This document shows positions 32,290 through 43,428 of a stretch of DNA of 49,158 nucleotides, one piece after another. The position numbers were made by a program, and so were the translations under genes. Positions within the stretch are counted from its first letter, which is position 1, and every line of letters starts with the position of its first letter. Source of the stretch: Hofstenia miamia (Eukaryota; Xenacoelomorpha; Acoela); assembly GCA_004352715.1 (NCBI GenBank), contig SCFE01000036.1, positions 1,185,974 to 1,235,131 on the forward strand, read 5' to 3'. The notes under the pieces were generated by a model, which saw nothing but the letters and a program-made list of their open reading frames with translations, was not told where the DNA came from and made no database searches.

Positions 32290-33096
32290 ATGCGTTTTGA
32301 ACACATGACAGCTGTTCAACAGCGCCGTTTTAGGAAATCTATGGAATATTTCAGAAAAAACAGGGAAATATACACACGACGTATCAAAAAAGTTTTTGAA
32401 GAATGTAAACAGGCCCTTCTAGCGGCAGGTGATCGACCACAATCGGATATGATTTGGAAGTCACAGTTTCAAGAACAAAGTCCAGTTGAAGTTAATTACT
32501 TTTCACCAGATGCTCCCTCAAATCCAGCTTTTGAAGGCAGACATCACACTGAAATTCTAGATGATCCGTTCTGTCCATGTAAACGATGTGTTAAGCATTT
32601 AATGAACAAAAATAATTACAATGATCAGTCTGATCGACGACCTAAATCGCCAATAAGCGACGAAGATAATGTATTTTCTTCGTCAGAAGCGAAATCTACT
32701 GTAGTTGATTCAATGAATGGAGATGCGTCAATTAGTTCAAACGATGAAGAAACTGAATATCCCTGTTATAATCAGTCATTAGTAAGCGGTGCAAAAAGTC
32801 CTGCCATGTGCTCTTACAATAGTCCACTTATTTGTGAGTATAATTATGGAGAGCTTTGGGAAAAGAAAAGCTGTGCATCAAATGATGAATACGTTTGCTA
32901 TCCATCTGCAGAAAGTAACGAGTGTCCAATGTATTATTCGAAACTTGAACTAGATGCTAACTCTACCTCATTTTCATATAACGTACTTCAATGCGATGAA
33001 TATGGATATTACAATTACTGTGAAGGCCTACCAGCACTTTCTACACCATGGTCAGGCTTGGAACCACCCGGAATGATGCCAATGATTCAACATAAG
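32290..33096 (+). CDS. Uncharacterised protein, exon 1 (269 codons)
   Basis: I do not recognise this protein. The ATG at 32290 follows an in-frame TAA at 32272. Residues 7-45 form a basic, arginine/lysine-rich helix (QQRRFRKSMEYFRKNREIYT). Residues 95-100 are CPCKRC, a possible metal-binding knuckle. Residues 115-210 are acidic and serine-rich (likely disordered), with PKSPISDEDN and SSNDEETEY. Residues 155-250 are rich in tyrosine and cysteine. The donor AAG|GTATTA at 33097 is phase 0, and the frame read through into the intron ends at 33132. The composition is that of a nuclear or RNA-associated regulator, but that is a guess. It has no frame breaks and little low-complexity AT bias, so it looks like a real, conserved host gene. 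Confidence 0.82.
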
Positions 33097-34394
33097 GTAT
33101 TATTTTATCAACTTCTTTTAAATTATTTTTAATATATGTTTATAAAAGTATATGTAGATCCGCTTGCATCTCTGTACTTCTATTGCTTTTTACTTCATTA
33201 TTTTGAATATGAATAGAGTAAAACATGTTGATTAATAAATAAATGACATTGCAAATGTGCATGCATAACCTTTAATTGCCAAGGGATTTCTTAAAATGGT
33301 TATACTTCTTGAAAAAGTTCGTAAGTACTCGGATAGCAAAAAACTAATAAAGATATCCAAAATTAAAAAACAGCCGGTATGGAGAAGAATCTTGAAAATC
33401 ACCCAAACGTTTACCCTGAGATATATCGCCATGTATTACCATATCGACGAATGCTCCGACGCTATAAATATTTTTATTATTAATGTGCTTGTATTTTAAT
33501 TTTTTATTTTTTGTTCACTTTCTGTCCATTGATCACCAGAAACAAATTAAATTCATTATTAATTATTCATTTTCGTTCTTAATCCGCGACCCGGATCTGT
33601 TGCATTGAATCCTCAATAGGCTTTTGAAATCTATGATCTTACAGAAACTGTTAAGGCTCGTTATTCCTTCCATGGAGTAGAAGCCTTTTAATTACATGAA
33701 CGTTAGGCATTGAGAGAATTTAAAAATTCTGAATTTTCAAATAAAAGTAGTTAATCTTTTCAACTACTGCAACCACAGCAATACGCTTTAGAAGAAATTC
33801 TCAATATTTCATTCAAGCATGCTCATCAATAGGCATGTCAATGGTTCAAGATTTACACATTTCCTAATAGGCTTGGAAAAACTGCTTTGAAAATGTGGGA
33901 AAACGGTTTGTCATTTTATAAGGGTTAAGTTTAAGTTAAATTGCTTAGCACTTTCGTTTGCTTGGAAGTTGATAAAATTACTTTATGTTCTAAACTCTAC
34001 ATTTTATTTATTTTTGTAGATCTAAAAATATATATTAAAGTATATCATAATATGCTTTTTCATTTCAATTCCTTGCTTGATATCTGATACTTGCATTTGG
34101 CTGAAGTTTAAGTAAAATTTTTTAAATAGCTGCAATGCGAATTCGAAAATAATTTATTATAAAAAACTAGAAACTTTAAAGCAAATTTAACATAACAAGA
34201 TATTTTTGTACAACCAGAAGTCCACAATAATAGATGCTTTTAGTATACCCGCATTTATTTTATAGTTCAACAAAATAATTCCTGTCTTCGTTCGTGTTGG
34301 ATACAATTGTTTGTTTGGTTAATATTGTTTTTATATTATGGTAGGATAATAGGGAATATTTAAAATTCATTGTTTTACTTAAAATCTATGTTAG
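33097..34394 (+). other. Intron of the two-exon gene, 1.3 kb
   Basis: GTATTA donor and TATGTTAG acceptor. Open frames at 33232-33499 lie on opposite strands and show no domain. Nothing else seen. Confidence 0.75.
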
Positions 34395-34559
34395 CCGGAT
34401 TCTCCTGGAATGAAATTCGATGAAATGAAACACCCTGGACATCCAGTTCCATATCCGGATATATCGCATCTGGTTGTCTCCGATCCAAGCTTCGTGATGG
34501 CTTATGATGGTGGTATGGTTTGTCCGAGTGCTCCTGTCTTTCTTCCTCAGCAATATTGA
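34395..34559 (+). CDS. Uncharacterised protein, terminal exon (54 codons)
   Basis: The acceptor TTAG ends at 34394. The phase-0 frame continues PDSPGMKFDEMKHPGHPVPY, PDISHLVVSDPSFVMAYDG and ends VCPSAPVFLPQQY at TGA 34557-34559. The proline-, methionine- and tyrosine-rich character continues that of exon 1 (which ends GMMPMIQHK), supporting the join. The full product is 323 residues. ATTAAA at 34615-34620 is a possible polyadenylation signal. Confidence 0.78.
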   Translation, partial: PDSPGMKFDEMKHPGHPVPYPDISHLVVSDPSFVMAYDGGMVCPSAPVFLPQQY

Positions 34560-35105
34560 AGAATGATGTTTATCTCGTATAATTTACACTCCATGGGATA
34601 TTTCGATTTCAATTATTAAAATGGCATCGATTGTGATGTGAAACGTAATTAACATTTTATTATGGATAAAATTGTACGATTGAAGATAATGTGCTATGAA
34701 ATATGATACGAATTGAAGATTTTGAGCCTAATATGATTTTACAATTTATTGATTTTGAAAAGATATTGCTGCTAGCACAAAAGAGTTTGTTTTTAAAAAG
34801 CTACTTATAATTTATATAAATATCTCATTTTCTTGCCATATTTAGTTCATTCTGTTTTAATTGTCAGTTACTAATTTGCTAAAAACGGCAATTTTAGTAA
34901 ATTACTTTTAAATAGATTTGAAAAACCAATACTTAGTACGGTATAATTCAAATTTTGCCCCAATGAAACTTCAATATCAATTTTTGTAATATAATACTGA
35001 TCACGAAAAGATCACATTTTGATTTTTACTTTGTATCAAGGATTGCATACATATTGATCCAAAAATGCAGCATAATAGTGAGTAGTTTTTCTTCAAGTGC
35101 TTAAC
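34560..35105. other. 3' flank of the two-exon gene, no further gene
   Basis: AT-rich. Probably includes the 3' untranslated region; nothing else seen. Confidence 0.5.
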
Positions 35106-35113
35106 AATAGAAC

Positions 35114-35803
35114 TAGAGCTCTGCGAGTCGGGAAAATTTTTATTCGAGTCGAGTCGGGTCGGTCGTTTAAAATTTGAGTCGAATCAGGTCTCGAGTTGAG
35201 TCGGATTTCGAATCTCGAGTATTGTATACGTATATATCCTTTCAATACCATAAATGTAAAGTCACTACTTATAATCAACTGTATTACCAGTATGAAAACT
35301 GAATTCTAGCATTTTCGATTGTAATTGGTTAAAAATTATAGTGTAGCATAGTGTATAGTATATATTAATAAATCAATACTGATTATACTAAATTTAACAA
35401 TCCATCCCTAGTCAACTGATTATTCGAATAATTGTATGAACTTTGTTTACCAACTTGAAGACTAATGAAATTTTAACATCGTCTGCATAAATGATTGGAA
35501 CATGAAACTCTTTAGGTCAAAAAATTAAAACCCTCTCATTTTAGTCTAACGCCCATCTTCCATCTACCAACGTAATTTCAATCAATTCGAACATTTTGAT
35601 GCTAGTTATGATCATTCGCTAGACAATATGGCTCAAACACAATGGGCCATGAACATTTTTTTCAATCAGAAAATTACAATTTTTTTAATTAGTCAAACAA
35701 GCAAGGTACTCATATGCATTATCAAATTAACACAACTCAAGTTGATTCAAGTCGAATTGGGTAATTGATCCCACTCGAAATCTCGAGTACTCGCAGGGCC
35801 CTA
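35114..35803. mobile_element. Non-autonomous hAT element with GAGTC repeats
   Basis: The left tip is TAGAGCTCTGCGAGTCGGG and the right tip, reversed, TAGGGCCCTGCGAGTACTCG. The 8-bp target duplication is AATAGAAC (35106-35113) against AATAGAAT (35804-35811). GAGTC units cluster in the first 110 bp (GAGTCGAGTCGGGTC and more), and the reverse form at the right end. It is 690 bp with no transposase. Same family as 29806-30905 and 14550-14897. Confidence 0.85.
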
Positions 35804-35975
35804 AATAGAATGTAAATGTCAATATATCATATTAGTAAGGCAACCTTTTCTATTAACAGCTTGCGTTTCTCTTCTCAACAATATTAGCAAGTTTAAATAT
35901 GTGGATTAGGATAGAAACATGTCGCCACTGATAGACGACAATTAAATATGTTTCATTGGCTTTAATGATCTCTTA

Positions 35976-37325
35976 CAGACATGTCAACGAGCCGAGCCGA
36001 GCCGAGCCGAGCCGAGCTTGAGCACAGTATTCGATATACAACGAGCCCAAAACGAGCCTATTTTAGGCAAAGCAAGTTTATAGTTCTGCTTGTTAATTTG
36101 ATTATGGAGTTTTTCTTATTTTTTGCAGTCAGTATGCCTTTCCTATGATCTTATTTAAGAAATGTTTATTAAATAGTAGGAAGAGCTATGTAGAAATCTC
36201 TTTGAGCACAATATTTTTAAAAAATACCGAGATAAAACGAGCCTCATTCAAAGATTTTATGTGGCGAGCCGAGCCGACCATACACANNNNNNNNNNNNNN
36301 NNNNNNNNNNNNNNNNNNNNNNNNNNNNNNNNNNNNNNNNNNNNNNNNNNNNNNNNNNNNNNNNNNNNNNNNNNNNNNNNNNNNNNNNNNNNNNNNNNNN
36401 NNNNNNNNNNNNNNNNNNNNNNNNNNNNNNNNNNNNNNNNNNNNNNNNNNNNNNNNNNNNNNNNNNNNNNNNNNNNNNNNNNNNNNNNNNNNNNNNNNNN
36501 NNNNNNNNNNNNNNNNNNNNNNNNNNNNNNNNNNNNNNNNNNNNNNNNNNNNNNNNNNNNNNNNNNNNNNNNNNNNNNNNNNNNNNNNNNNNNNNNNNNN
36601 NNNNNNNNNNNNNNNNNNNNNNNNNNNNNNNNNNNNNNNNNNNNNNNNNNNNNNNNNNNNNNNNNNNNNNNNNNNNNNNNNNNNNNNNNNNNNNNNNNNN
36701 NNNNNNNNNNNNNNNNNNNNNNNNNNNNNNNNNNNNNNNNNNNNNNNNNNNNNNNNNNNNNNNNNNNNNNNNNNNNNNNNNNNNNNNNNNNNNNNNNNNN
36801 NNNNNNNNNNNNNNNNNNNNNNNNNNNNNNNNNNNNNNNNNNNNNNNNNNNNNNNNNNNNNNNNNNNNNNNNNNNNNNNNNNNNNNNNNNNNNNNNNNNN
36901 NNNNNNNNNNNNNNNNNNNNNNNNNNNNNNNNNNNNNNNNNNNNNNNNNNNNNNNNNNNNNNNNNNNNNNNNNNNNNNNNNNNNNNNNNNNNNNNNNNNN
37001 NNNNNNNNNNNNNNNNNNNNNNNNNNNNNNNNNNNNNNNNNNNNNNNNNNNNNNNNNNNNNNNNNNNNNNNNNNNNNNNNNNNNNNNNNNNNNNNNNNNN
37101 NNNNNNNNNNNNNNNNNNNNNNNNNNNNNNNNNNNNNNNNNNNNNNNNNNNNNNNNNNNNNNNNNNNNNNNNNNNNNNNNNNNNNNNNNNNNNNNNNNNN
37201 NNNNNNNNNNNNNNNNNNNNNNNNNNNNNNNNNNNNNNNNNNNNNNNNNNNNNNNNNNNNNNNNNNNNNNNNNNNNNNNNNNNNNNCGAGCCGAGCTTGG
37301 AAATGTCGGCTCGTTGACAAGTCTG
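35976..37325. mobile_element. hAT element with GAGCC tandem tips, interrupted by a gap
   Basis: The left tip is CAGACATGTCAACGAGCC and the right tip, reversed, CAGACTTGTCAACGAGCC: 17 of 18 identical. The flanking octamer ATCTCTTA (35968-35975 and 37326-37333) is an exact 8-bp duplication, as expected for hAT. The left end carries GAGCC five times in tandem, then scattered CGAGCC units to the gap and again on the right. The true length is unknown because 36287-37286 is an N spacer, so a transposase could hide in the gap. Confidence 0.85.
36287..37286. other. Assembly gap, 1,000 N
   Basis: Exactly 1,000 N inside the GAGCC-tipped hAT element. The flanking iterated CGAGCC motifs probably defeated assembly. 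Confidence 1.
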
Positions 37326-37333
37326 ATCTCTTA

Positions 37334-37864
37334 TGAAGCTCCTCCAATCAGAAATTTGTGTCAATCAGCCAAATATACTACAATTGCTATGCATTAAGTT
37401 ATATAATAATAATAAAAATTATTATTACTTTTATTATCACAAGTTCGTCATTCCTTAGCATATATATATGCAAACAACAATAAAACGTACAATCCAAGCA
37501 TAAATCATTGTAAATTGTTTATTATTTACGCCAATGTTTTTAGTAAATATGGTATTTGTGTTATGGGCAATGCGATTGATATGCTGTATAACAATTCAAA
37601 TGATCCACTTAAATAATGTATTTGTAATCTCGTAAAAACATTCCATGGTACAATGATGTACTGATAGACTAGACATAAAATTATCTCATTTAAAGAATTG
37701 ATTTATGTATTCACAAAACAAATGTACAAATGAAAATTTTGAAATAATTTCCTAAAGAATTTAAATATCATTCCCATGCATGTTGCTAAAACAACGTAAT
37801 GTATCTGATAATAAAATAAGACAAAATTATTTTTACGTGCAGAATGCAAATGAACAAAAGCAAA
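37334..37864. other. 3' flank of the receptor gene
   Basis: No coding sequence. On the - strand this is downstream of the receptor stop; AATAAA (TTTATT on +) near 37517 is a possible polyadenylation signal about 350 bp past the stop. Confidence 0.4.
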
Positions 37865-38896
37865 TTATTGGGTAGTTGAAAATTCAAGATTGAGTACTTT
37901 AATTTTCTTTCTTACAGTTGATTTGGTAAAATATAGATTTACAAAGCCTTCGCGAAAAGCTACACTCAGAAATCCATAAACAATGACATTAGATAAGCAA
38001 AGAATTAAAGGGTTTAGTATGAGGAAGACTGATAAAAAATCCTTCTCTAGTTTAGTCAATTGAATTTGGGAGCAGTAGTATTTACTATATTGAATGAACA
38101 AAGTAGGAAACCAACAAAACATATATATAACTGGGACCATCGAAAGCTTAATGTTGTGCTTGAAGTTTGATTTGCTCATTTCGAATTGATTTTTCAGGCT
38201 CTTGCTAGAACGATTTTTGGATTTTTCAAAAACTCGTCTTTTTTCCGTCATTTTAAGGAAAGTCTTAGTCACCAGACAAAGAAACAATATTAGATTCAGG
38301 CTGATACTAACAGCACCTTGTGATGCAATTGCATTCATCCATATTCTGCTGTCAAGTGTTGGCAAGCATTCAAAAGTTCGTCCGCAATATTTATGTTCAT
38401 AATACATGGTAAACCAGCACATGTGCTGGACATACATTGTATTTTGGTACTCAAACCCTCTAAAAATTAAAGACATAGACAACAAGGAAATGGGTAAAAG
38501 CCAAGATACTAGAGTGAAGCTAATCATTAGTAGTCTTTTGTTAATCTTGAGGCCAAATGCAATGACATTAAGGTATATCATTAAACAAGTGGACCAAAGA
38601 GTCGAAGTAATTGATGCTGAATTTCCAAATATCGATACAGTGACACATAAAAATGTGGACTTTTCATCCTGGAAAAGTTGTTCATAAGCGACATTAATGC
38701 TTTGCAATAAATCAGCTGTTGAAATCATTGCAATGATGAATCTTGGGCAAGAATGCAATGATTTTTGAAATAAATGCGTTGCTACAAATAACGCTGCAAA
38801 AAATATGCATGTTGTTGTGATAACTATTGATGAAGTTGCTTCAAAATCTGATTCTTTAGTGAAATTTGTAGGATCACATGATTCAATATTATCCAT
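37865..38896 (-). CDS. Seven-transmembrane receptor, GPR157-like, intronless
   Basis: A 343-residue G-protein-coupled receptor of the plasma (possibly ciliary) membrane. Helices lie at about residues 22-44, 53-75, 84-114, 122-145, 192-214, 250-270 and 288-312. N11 is a glycosylation sequon (NFT). C84 at the top of helix 3 and C160 (MCWF) in loop 2 are placed for the usual disulphide. The blocks LFVATHLF, STADLLQSI, FGNSASITSTLWS, LVSWLLPISLL and KLSMVPVIY fit GPR157, a family related to cAMP/secretin-type receptors with a length near 335 residues. The ligand is unknown. The third inner loop (215-249) is basic and serine-rich, with likely phosphorylation sites. An in-frame TAG lies three codons upstream of the ATG, so this start is firm. 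There is no intron, which could mean an ancient retrocopy, but there is no decay. Confidence 0.8.
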   Translation of the reverse strand: MDNIESCDPTNFTKESDFEATSSIVITTTCIFFAALFVATHLFQKSLHSCPRFIIAMISTADLLQSINVAYEQLFQDEKSTFLCVTVSIFGNSASITSTLWSTCLMIYLNVIAFGLKINKRLLMISFTLVSWLLPISLLSMSLIFRGFEYQNTMYVQHMCWFTMYYEHKYCGRTFECLPTLDSRIWMNAIASQGAVSISLNLILFLCLVTKTFLKMTEKRRVFEKSKNRSSKSLKNQFEMSKSNFKHNIKLSMVPVIYMFCWFPTLFIQYSKYYCSQIQLTKLEKDFLSVFLILNPLILCLSNVIVYGFLSVAFREGFVNLYFTKSTVRKKIKVLNLEFSTTQ

Positions 38897-39261
38897 GAGA
38901 AGCTACACAAATTTTATTGGAAAATATTTGTGCAATTGAATAAATATTTGCAAAACTAATAAACTAATAACACCAATATTAATTCACGAACATCTTTATC
39001 AGATTAGAATGGACAAGCTTCTGTATATTTGGTAACATGCTCTTCATGTTTCCTTGACATAAATATTGAAAAATAATATTTAGTTTGTTATAATAATTCA
39101 AGCATAGTCAGCACAATATTTCGCTAATAATTAACATTTTCAGGAGACTTACCGCACTAATATTTTAACAAAATTTAATGAAATTAATTTTATAAATTTA
39201 ATGAAAAGATTGTCTTGAATATATAGTCTTCTTATTTATTTATATTTAATTTTAAAGCTGT
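38897..39261. other. No gene seen
   Basis: 5' flank of the receptor gene and AT-rich spacer. No clear promoter element can be assigned. Confidence 0.45.
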
Positions 39262-40340
39262 TATATAAGATTAGATAAGATAAGATATTCTTTATTCAGA
39301 TACATATTTACAATTATAAACCGATAATTTATCTGAATAGTGTCAAAAATATATAAACATATATAAAAAGATACTCATACAATATATCTGACAGACTATG
39401 GAGAAGTTACTAGGAGATTTCAAGTACGGGTTGTTGAATAATCATTTTTGTAGAATTTGTATCATAACCATGATTGATTTGAGATACACTTTTGCTTAAG
39501 GTAAATTTTAAATTGCTTCTTAAAACTCTTAGGTTTTCAATGTTCTTTATCTCTTTAGGTAATGAATTCCATGTTCGGATAGCGGTATTAATGAATGATT
39601 CTTTCAAAACTTTTTTTGTACTTAATGCAGGTAAAATGATTTGATCTGAAGTTGTTTATGAATAAAACCAGGCATTGAAATCGTATTATAAGGTGGTATG
39701 TTCTTGATGTCAAAAAATGTCAACATAGTGTTCAAAATAACAAGCTGTCTTGTAAAAACATTTGATTGTAGTCCTTAATTCTGGAAGAATTTTTCTTTGA
39801 AACATTTACTGCCGATCTTAATTGCACATCAAGTTTTTTAAGAAACCGTCTTTTATATCAGTAAACAATATGTTTGCACAATTTAGATGACTCCCCATAA
39901 ATGCATGAAAAAATTGAATTATTGCATAAGCTGGTAATTGCATTACTATCATTGACATGTTTCTTTTACTGATAGCTAATTTTCCAAATATGCAATTAAT
40001 GTGAGATTGAAAATTTAGTCTAGAATAAAAATTACTCTTAATAATTATCTGCACTCGGAATGCTAGTATTATTAAGATTAAGGGTTAAGGCTGAAACATC
40101 GTAATTATTTTTAGCGGCCTGCAAAATACAAAATTTAGTATTATCTTCATTTATGTACAATATCTGCATTCTGAAATACGTACATAATTTGTTGCAATAT
40201 AATTCTACAGATTCAATTGGCATGTGCATGGATTTATTATCGCTGATTGTGGCAGGGGTCCCTGTGCCCCCGCCCCTAGAGTAAAGAACAGTGACATTAT
40301 TTCTCAAAGGCGCTATAAATGAAAGTAATATGTTAAACAA
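39262..40340 (-). pseudogene. LINE 3' fragment (RT thumb and C-terminus) with tail
   Basis: On the - strand three frames follow one another. The first has ELYCNKLCTYFRMQILYINE (about 40110-40215; the region after RT motif C). The second has FYSRLNFQSHINCIFGKLA (about 39970-40030; the L-dSKLNFxxHI block of LINE thumbs) and ILFTDIKDG. The third, at 39410-39607, has IRTWNSLPKEIKNIENL, the xLWNSLPxEI signature near the C-terminus of jockey/CR1/L2-like proteins. Frameshifts separate them, and there is no catalytic core in the window. After the stop, the 3' end reads into short TATCT-type repeats (39265-39295 on +: AGATTAGATAAGATAAGATA), typical of the tandem tails of such LINEs. Confidence 0.82.
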
Positions 40341-40584
40341 ACATTAACATTATCACATAAATAATTGGTGAGAAAGAAAAGCAATCAATTTTTGATTTGT
40401 TGTTATTACACAGTTAATAGTAAATTTTATTGTAGGAAAGGACAAGTATCGTTATGGGACATGTCAAGCATGGTAGAAATGGTTAGTATGTACACTATTT
40501 CTAGTGTCTAATGCTAAACGTTTTATGTACATGTGGTTAATAATATTATTTATCTATCAATGACTTTTTAGTGCCTTATACAGC

Positions 40585-41585
40585 ATGAAAAAACGAATTC
40601 AACAAAGCGGTGCACAACATAGGCAGATCGCTAAAAAATGTTAGAAGAGAAATGAGCAAATGTCACAGTTAAAGCGTTGTATTCTGTCGCAGTTTTCAAC
40701 TGGAAGTACCCTTCTAACATGCCGTCAATTCCATCTCATGTCAATATTCGCATTGCCGCTACTGATAATTCAAGGGATTCAATTGAAGACAATTCTATAC
40801 AAATACTAAGTACGTCAACTCCAGTTTCGGTTCAGGAACTACAACTAGAGGTTTTAGTTGGTATTGATACGATTTCTTCTGATCACCAAAATATTTTGCC
40901 ACATTGTGCTAGTGCTTTTGATGATGATGGTCGTGTTGTCACTGTTGACCTTTCATGCGATTCTATTGAAGATAATTCGCTAAGATGTTTTGGTTTTCTA
41001 CAAACATTGTGCGGAAAACTACAACGGTGTCAAATGCTTGTCCCTGATCATGAGAGGCTTCTTTCCCAGACTGACTCAGGAGCATTACAACAGTTTCTGA
41101 CAAAGATCCATTCCGTTGCTGATGATGTCAGTAGCATCTCCTCTGATTTAACTGTACTTTGCATGGAAACCTTGGATCAAATTGAGAATGAAGATTGCTT
41201 TCACTCAAGCCAAGACCAAGGCGTTGATACTAGTATAGTAAATCACTATCCAGCTTCCATGTCATACAGTCAAAAAGCATATTTAATTCAGTTAGGACCT
41301 TGTCAACCACGATTGTCAAGCTTTCCTAAAAATGACAGCGTCGGTTCACAAAAACATTCACGTCAATTTTGTGCTGTATGGTACGTTGATTTTCCTAACT
41401 TAGAATATTCCTGCTATTGTGATACCGCATTTTGCTTTGTCTACGACCTATTTCCTGGATGACAAAAGGAGCTGGAATTTTCGAGTGTAGGTGTCCGCTC
41501 ATGGAATAAAATGCAATCGCGAGTTAGAGATAAATCAGGCAAACTACAAATTCACTTTTCGTCGGAATCACACACGTCTTATTGA
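40585..41585 (+). pseudogene. hAT transposase (ZMYM1/TTF-type), N-terminal part, broken
   Basis: This starts near ATG 40585 with KKRIQQSGAQHRQIAKK (the SGA-xxRxxAKxK start typical of this hAT group), then TAG at 40642. An acidic spacer follows in the frame 40677-41462. Next is the TTF-type zinc-finger region with GPCQPRLSSFPKN, CAVWYVDFPNLEYS and DTAFCFVYDLF. TGA at 41460 closes this frame, and the domain continues in another frame as SSVGVRSWNKMQSRV, then LQIHFSSESHTSY before a stop at about 41585. The order GPCQP, W-FPWLEYS, D-AFCF-C, G(F/V)R-W, SESH is that of the TTF domain, which binds DNA. There is at least one stop and two shifts. The expected DUF4371/RNase H-like middle part is missing here; the C-terminal part may be at 44330. 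Confidence 0.82.
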
Positions 41586-41798
41586 CGTCTTAAGGGGATG
41601 CTACACTGGTGATTTTTGTCCAAACTTTGTCAGGATTTTTGTGTGCTACACTGCGAATCCGCAAAAATCGATTTTTGTTTTAACTTTTGTCAAGATTTTC
41701 CTTCAAACGATGAAATATTTCAAATTTCACAGCAAAGATGTACCACTCGAGAAAATTTTACAAATACATGGATTTTATGATGAACTGCTATTAAGTAA
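41586..41798. other. Non-coding interval with repeated motifs
   Basis: GGATGCTACACTGGTGATTTT and GTGTGCTACACTGCGAATCC lie 54 bp apart, with GATTTTTGTCCAAACTTTGTCAGGATTTTTG between. This could be the edge of yet another DNA transposon that interrupts the hAT transposase, but its other end was not found. Confidence 0.35.
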
Positions 41799-43012
41799 TA
41801 GGGCCCGGCGGTATACCGATACCGAAACCGATATCGCGGTATTTGCAAATACCGAAGAATATTGATACCGTGGTATCTTGCCTATGAAAAATTGATCGGT
41901 ATTTTATATAAAAGTATGTGTCATTGTATGCAACCCCTCTGGTCAATATTTGCACTATGAAAACTTTAAATATTTCTGTACGAAGTCTAGAATATAGCAC
42001 GTTGGAAAACTCAGAAAATTTCTTAAAAAGAAAGTTCTATTAATCATGCAGTTACAAGTATATGGCTGATTAGCGCATAAATTTTTATCAAAAATACTTC
42101 CACAAAATGAGCTAGTAAGTAGATTCTTAAAAAAATCAGATTTATGATGTGCCCATTCGATGCATTTATTTATTTGTAGCGCTACAGTCATGATTATGAA
42201 ATTTAAATCCTTTTCATTTACGATCAAGGTCCAAAGATCCATCGCAGTTTTAATAAACTGGTGATATGTAACATTCCTTTAAGTTTGCATGAGTTTCTTG
42301 CATTTCGGTGTTAAAACATGCATCACAATAGTGCAGTTAAAAATTCTATTCTCTTTGTCAGACCCTGATTTTCAATAAAATTCATGCAGATTTGTAATTA
42401 CTGGGTCTATCATAAGTTAATAGAGTCAAAATTTAGAAATCAATTACCTTTTACATAGGAACGGCACAAAAATAATGTTATATAGAATGTCATGAAAATG
42501 AAATGATGAGTTATTCTTGTCTTTAATTTTAATTTTGTAGTGCTGAAATAAATACCTAAAAAATTAGACCCAAGTAATTTTAACTTTTAAGCGAAAAATG
42601 AGTTTTAAGGTAAATAATGCCAATTTTAAAGGTGAAAGTTTGCATTTTTTCGGTGAAAAATAACAACCTAGTAATTAATGTAAATCCCCGTGCATAAGCC
42701 GCCACCATATAGAAACTGCACCCAAAACTTTTAAGGCTGTTTTTAAGTTAGAGGAATGCTGAGTGTATAAGCGCATCTGCCATGCAACAATAAATTTGTC
42801 CTGCCTTCATAAGTTATCCATTCATTTAACAGACAAAATTTAACCACGATTTTCCAAATCAGCATTTGGGGACTCTAAAATGTACCTTAGGCCTAACCTC
42901 GAACAAAGTGAGAAGTTTACAGATATAATTTTTAGACTCGAGGAACTTCTTACTATTGCATCAACTATTCTTTTTAGTTGTTTTAGGAAGCAACTGCCTA
43001 CCACTATTATTT

Positions 43013-43048
<36 letters not shown>

Positions 43049-43393
43049 TACTGGAATATGTATTCGATCACCTTGCTATTTTGAAAAGCTGCAACCCAAA
43101 CTTTGAAGGATTTTAAGTTAATGGTATGCAGAGTTATAAGTGCATCTGCCATGCCCCAATAATTTTGTCTTTCCCACATACGTTATCCATTCATTTAACA
43201 AACATAATTTATCAACAATTATCAAATCAGCATTTGGGCATTCTAAAATACAATTTAACCCAGAACATAGTGAGAAGTTTACATTTTTAAACTCGAGGAT
43301 TTACTTTATTTCTTACTAATTTATCTATTAATCTTTTTAATTGTTTTAGGCAGCAAGTGCCTGCCACTATTATTGTGATCTTAACGTTTTTCT

Positions 43394-43428
<35 letters not shown>

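Noticed and set aside
29806-35803. GAGTC/CTCGAG-rich stretches as a restriction-modification or regulatory array
   Set aside because: They coincide with the ends of elements that have 8-bp target duplications, so transposon tips explain them.
20341-37397. Very long open frames across 20341-21408, 22917-24300, 26386-27469 and 36145-37397
   Set aside because: They run through 1,000 N, so their length has no meaning. Only the defined bases at the edges were considered.
38202-38687. + strand frames at 38202-38402 and 38406-38687
   Set aside because: Shadows of the receptor gene on the other strand.
40250-40285. GC-rich CAGGGGTCCCTGTGCCCCCG as a hAT tip
   Set aside because: The partner tip and 8-bp duplication were not found; it lies inside the LINE fragment and may be a local oddity.
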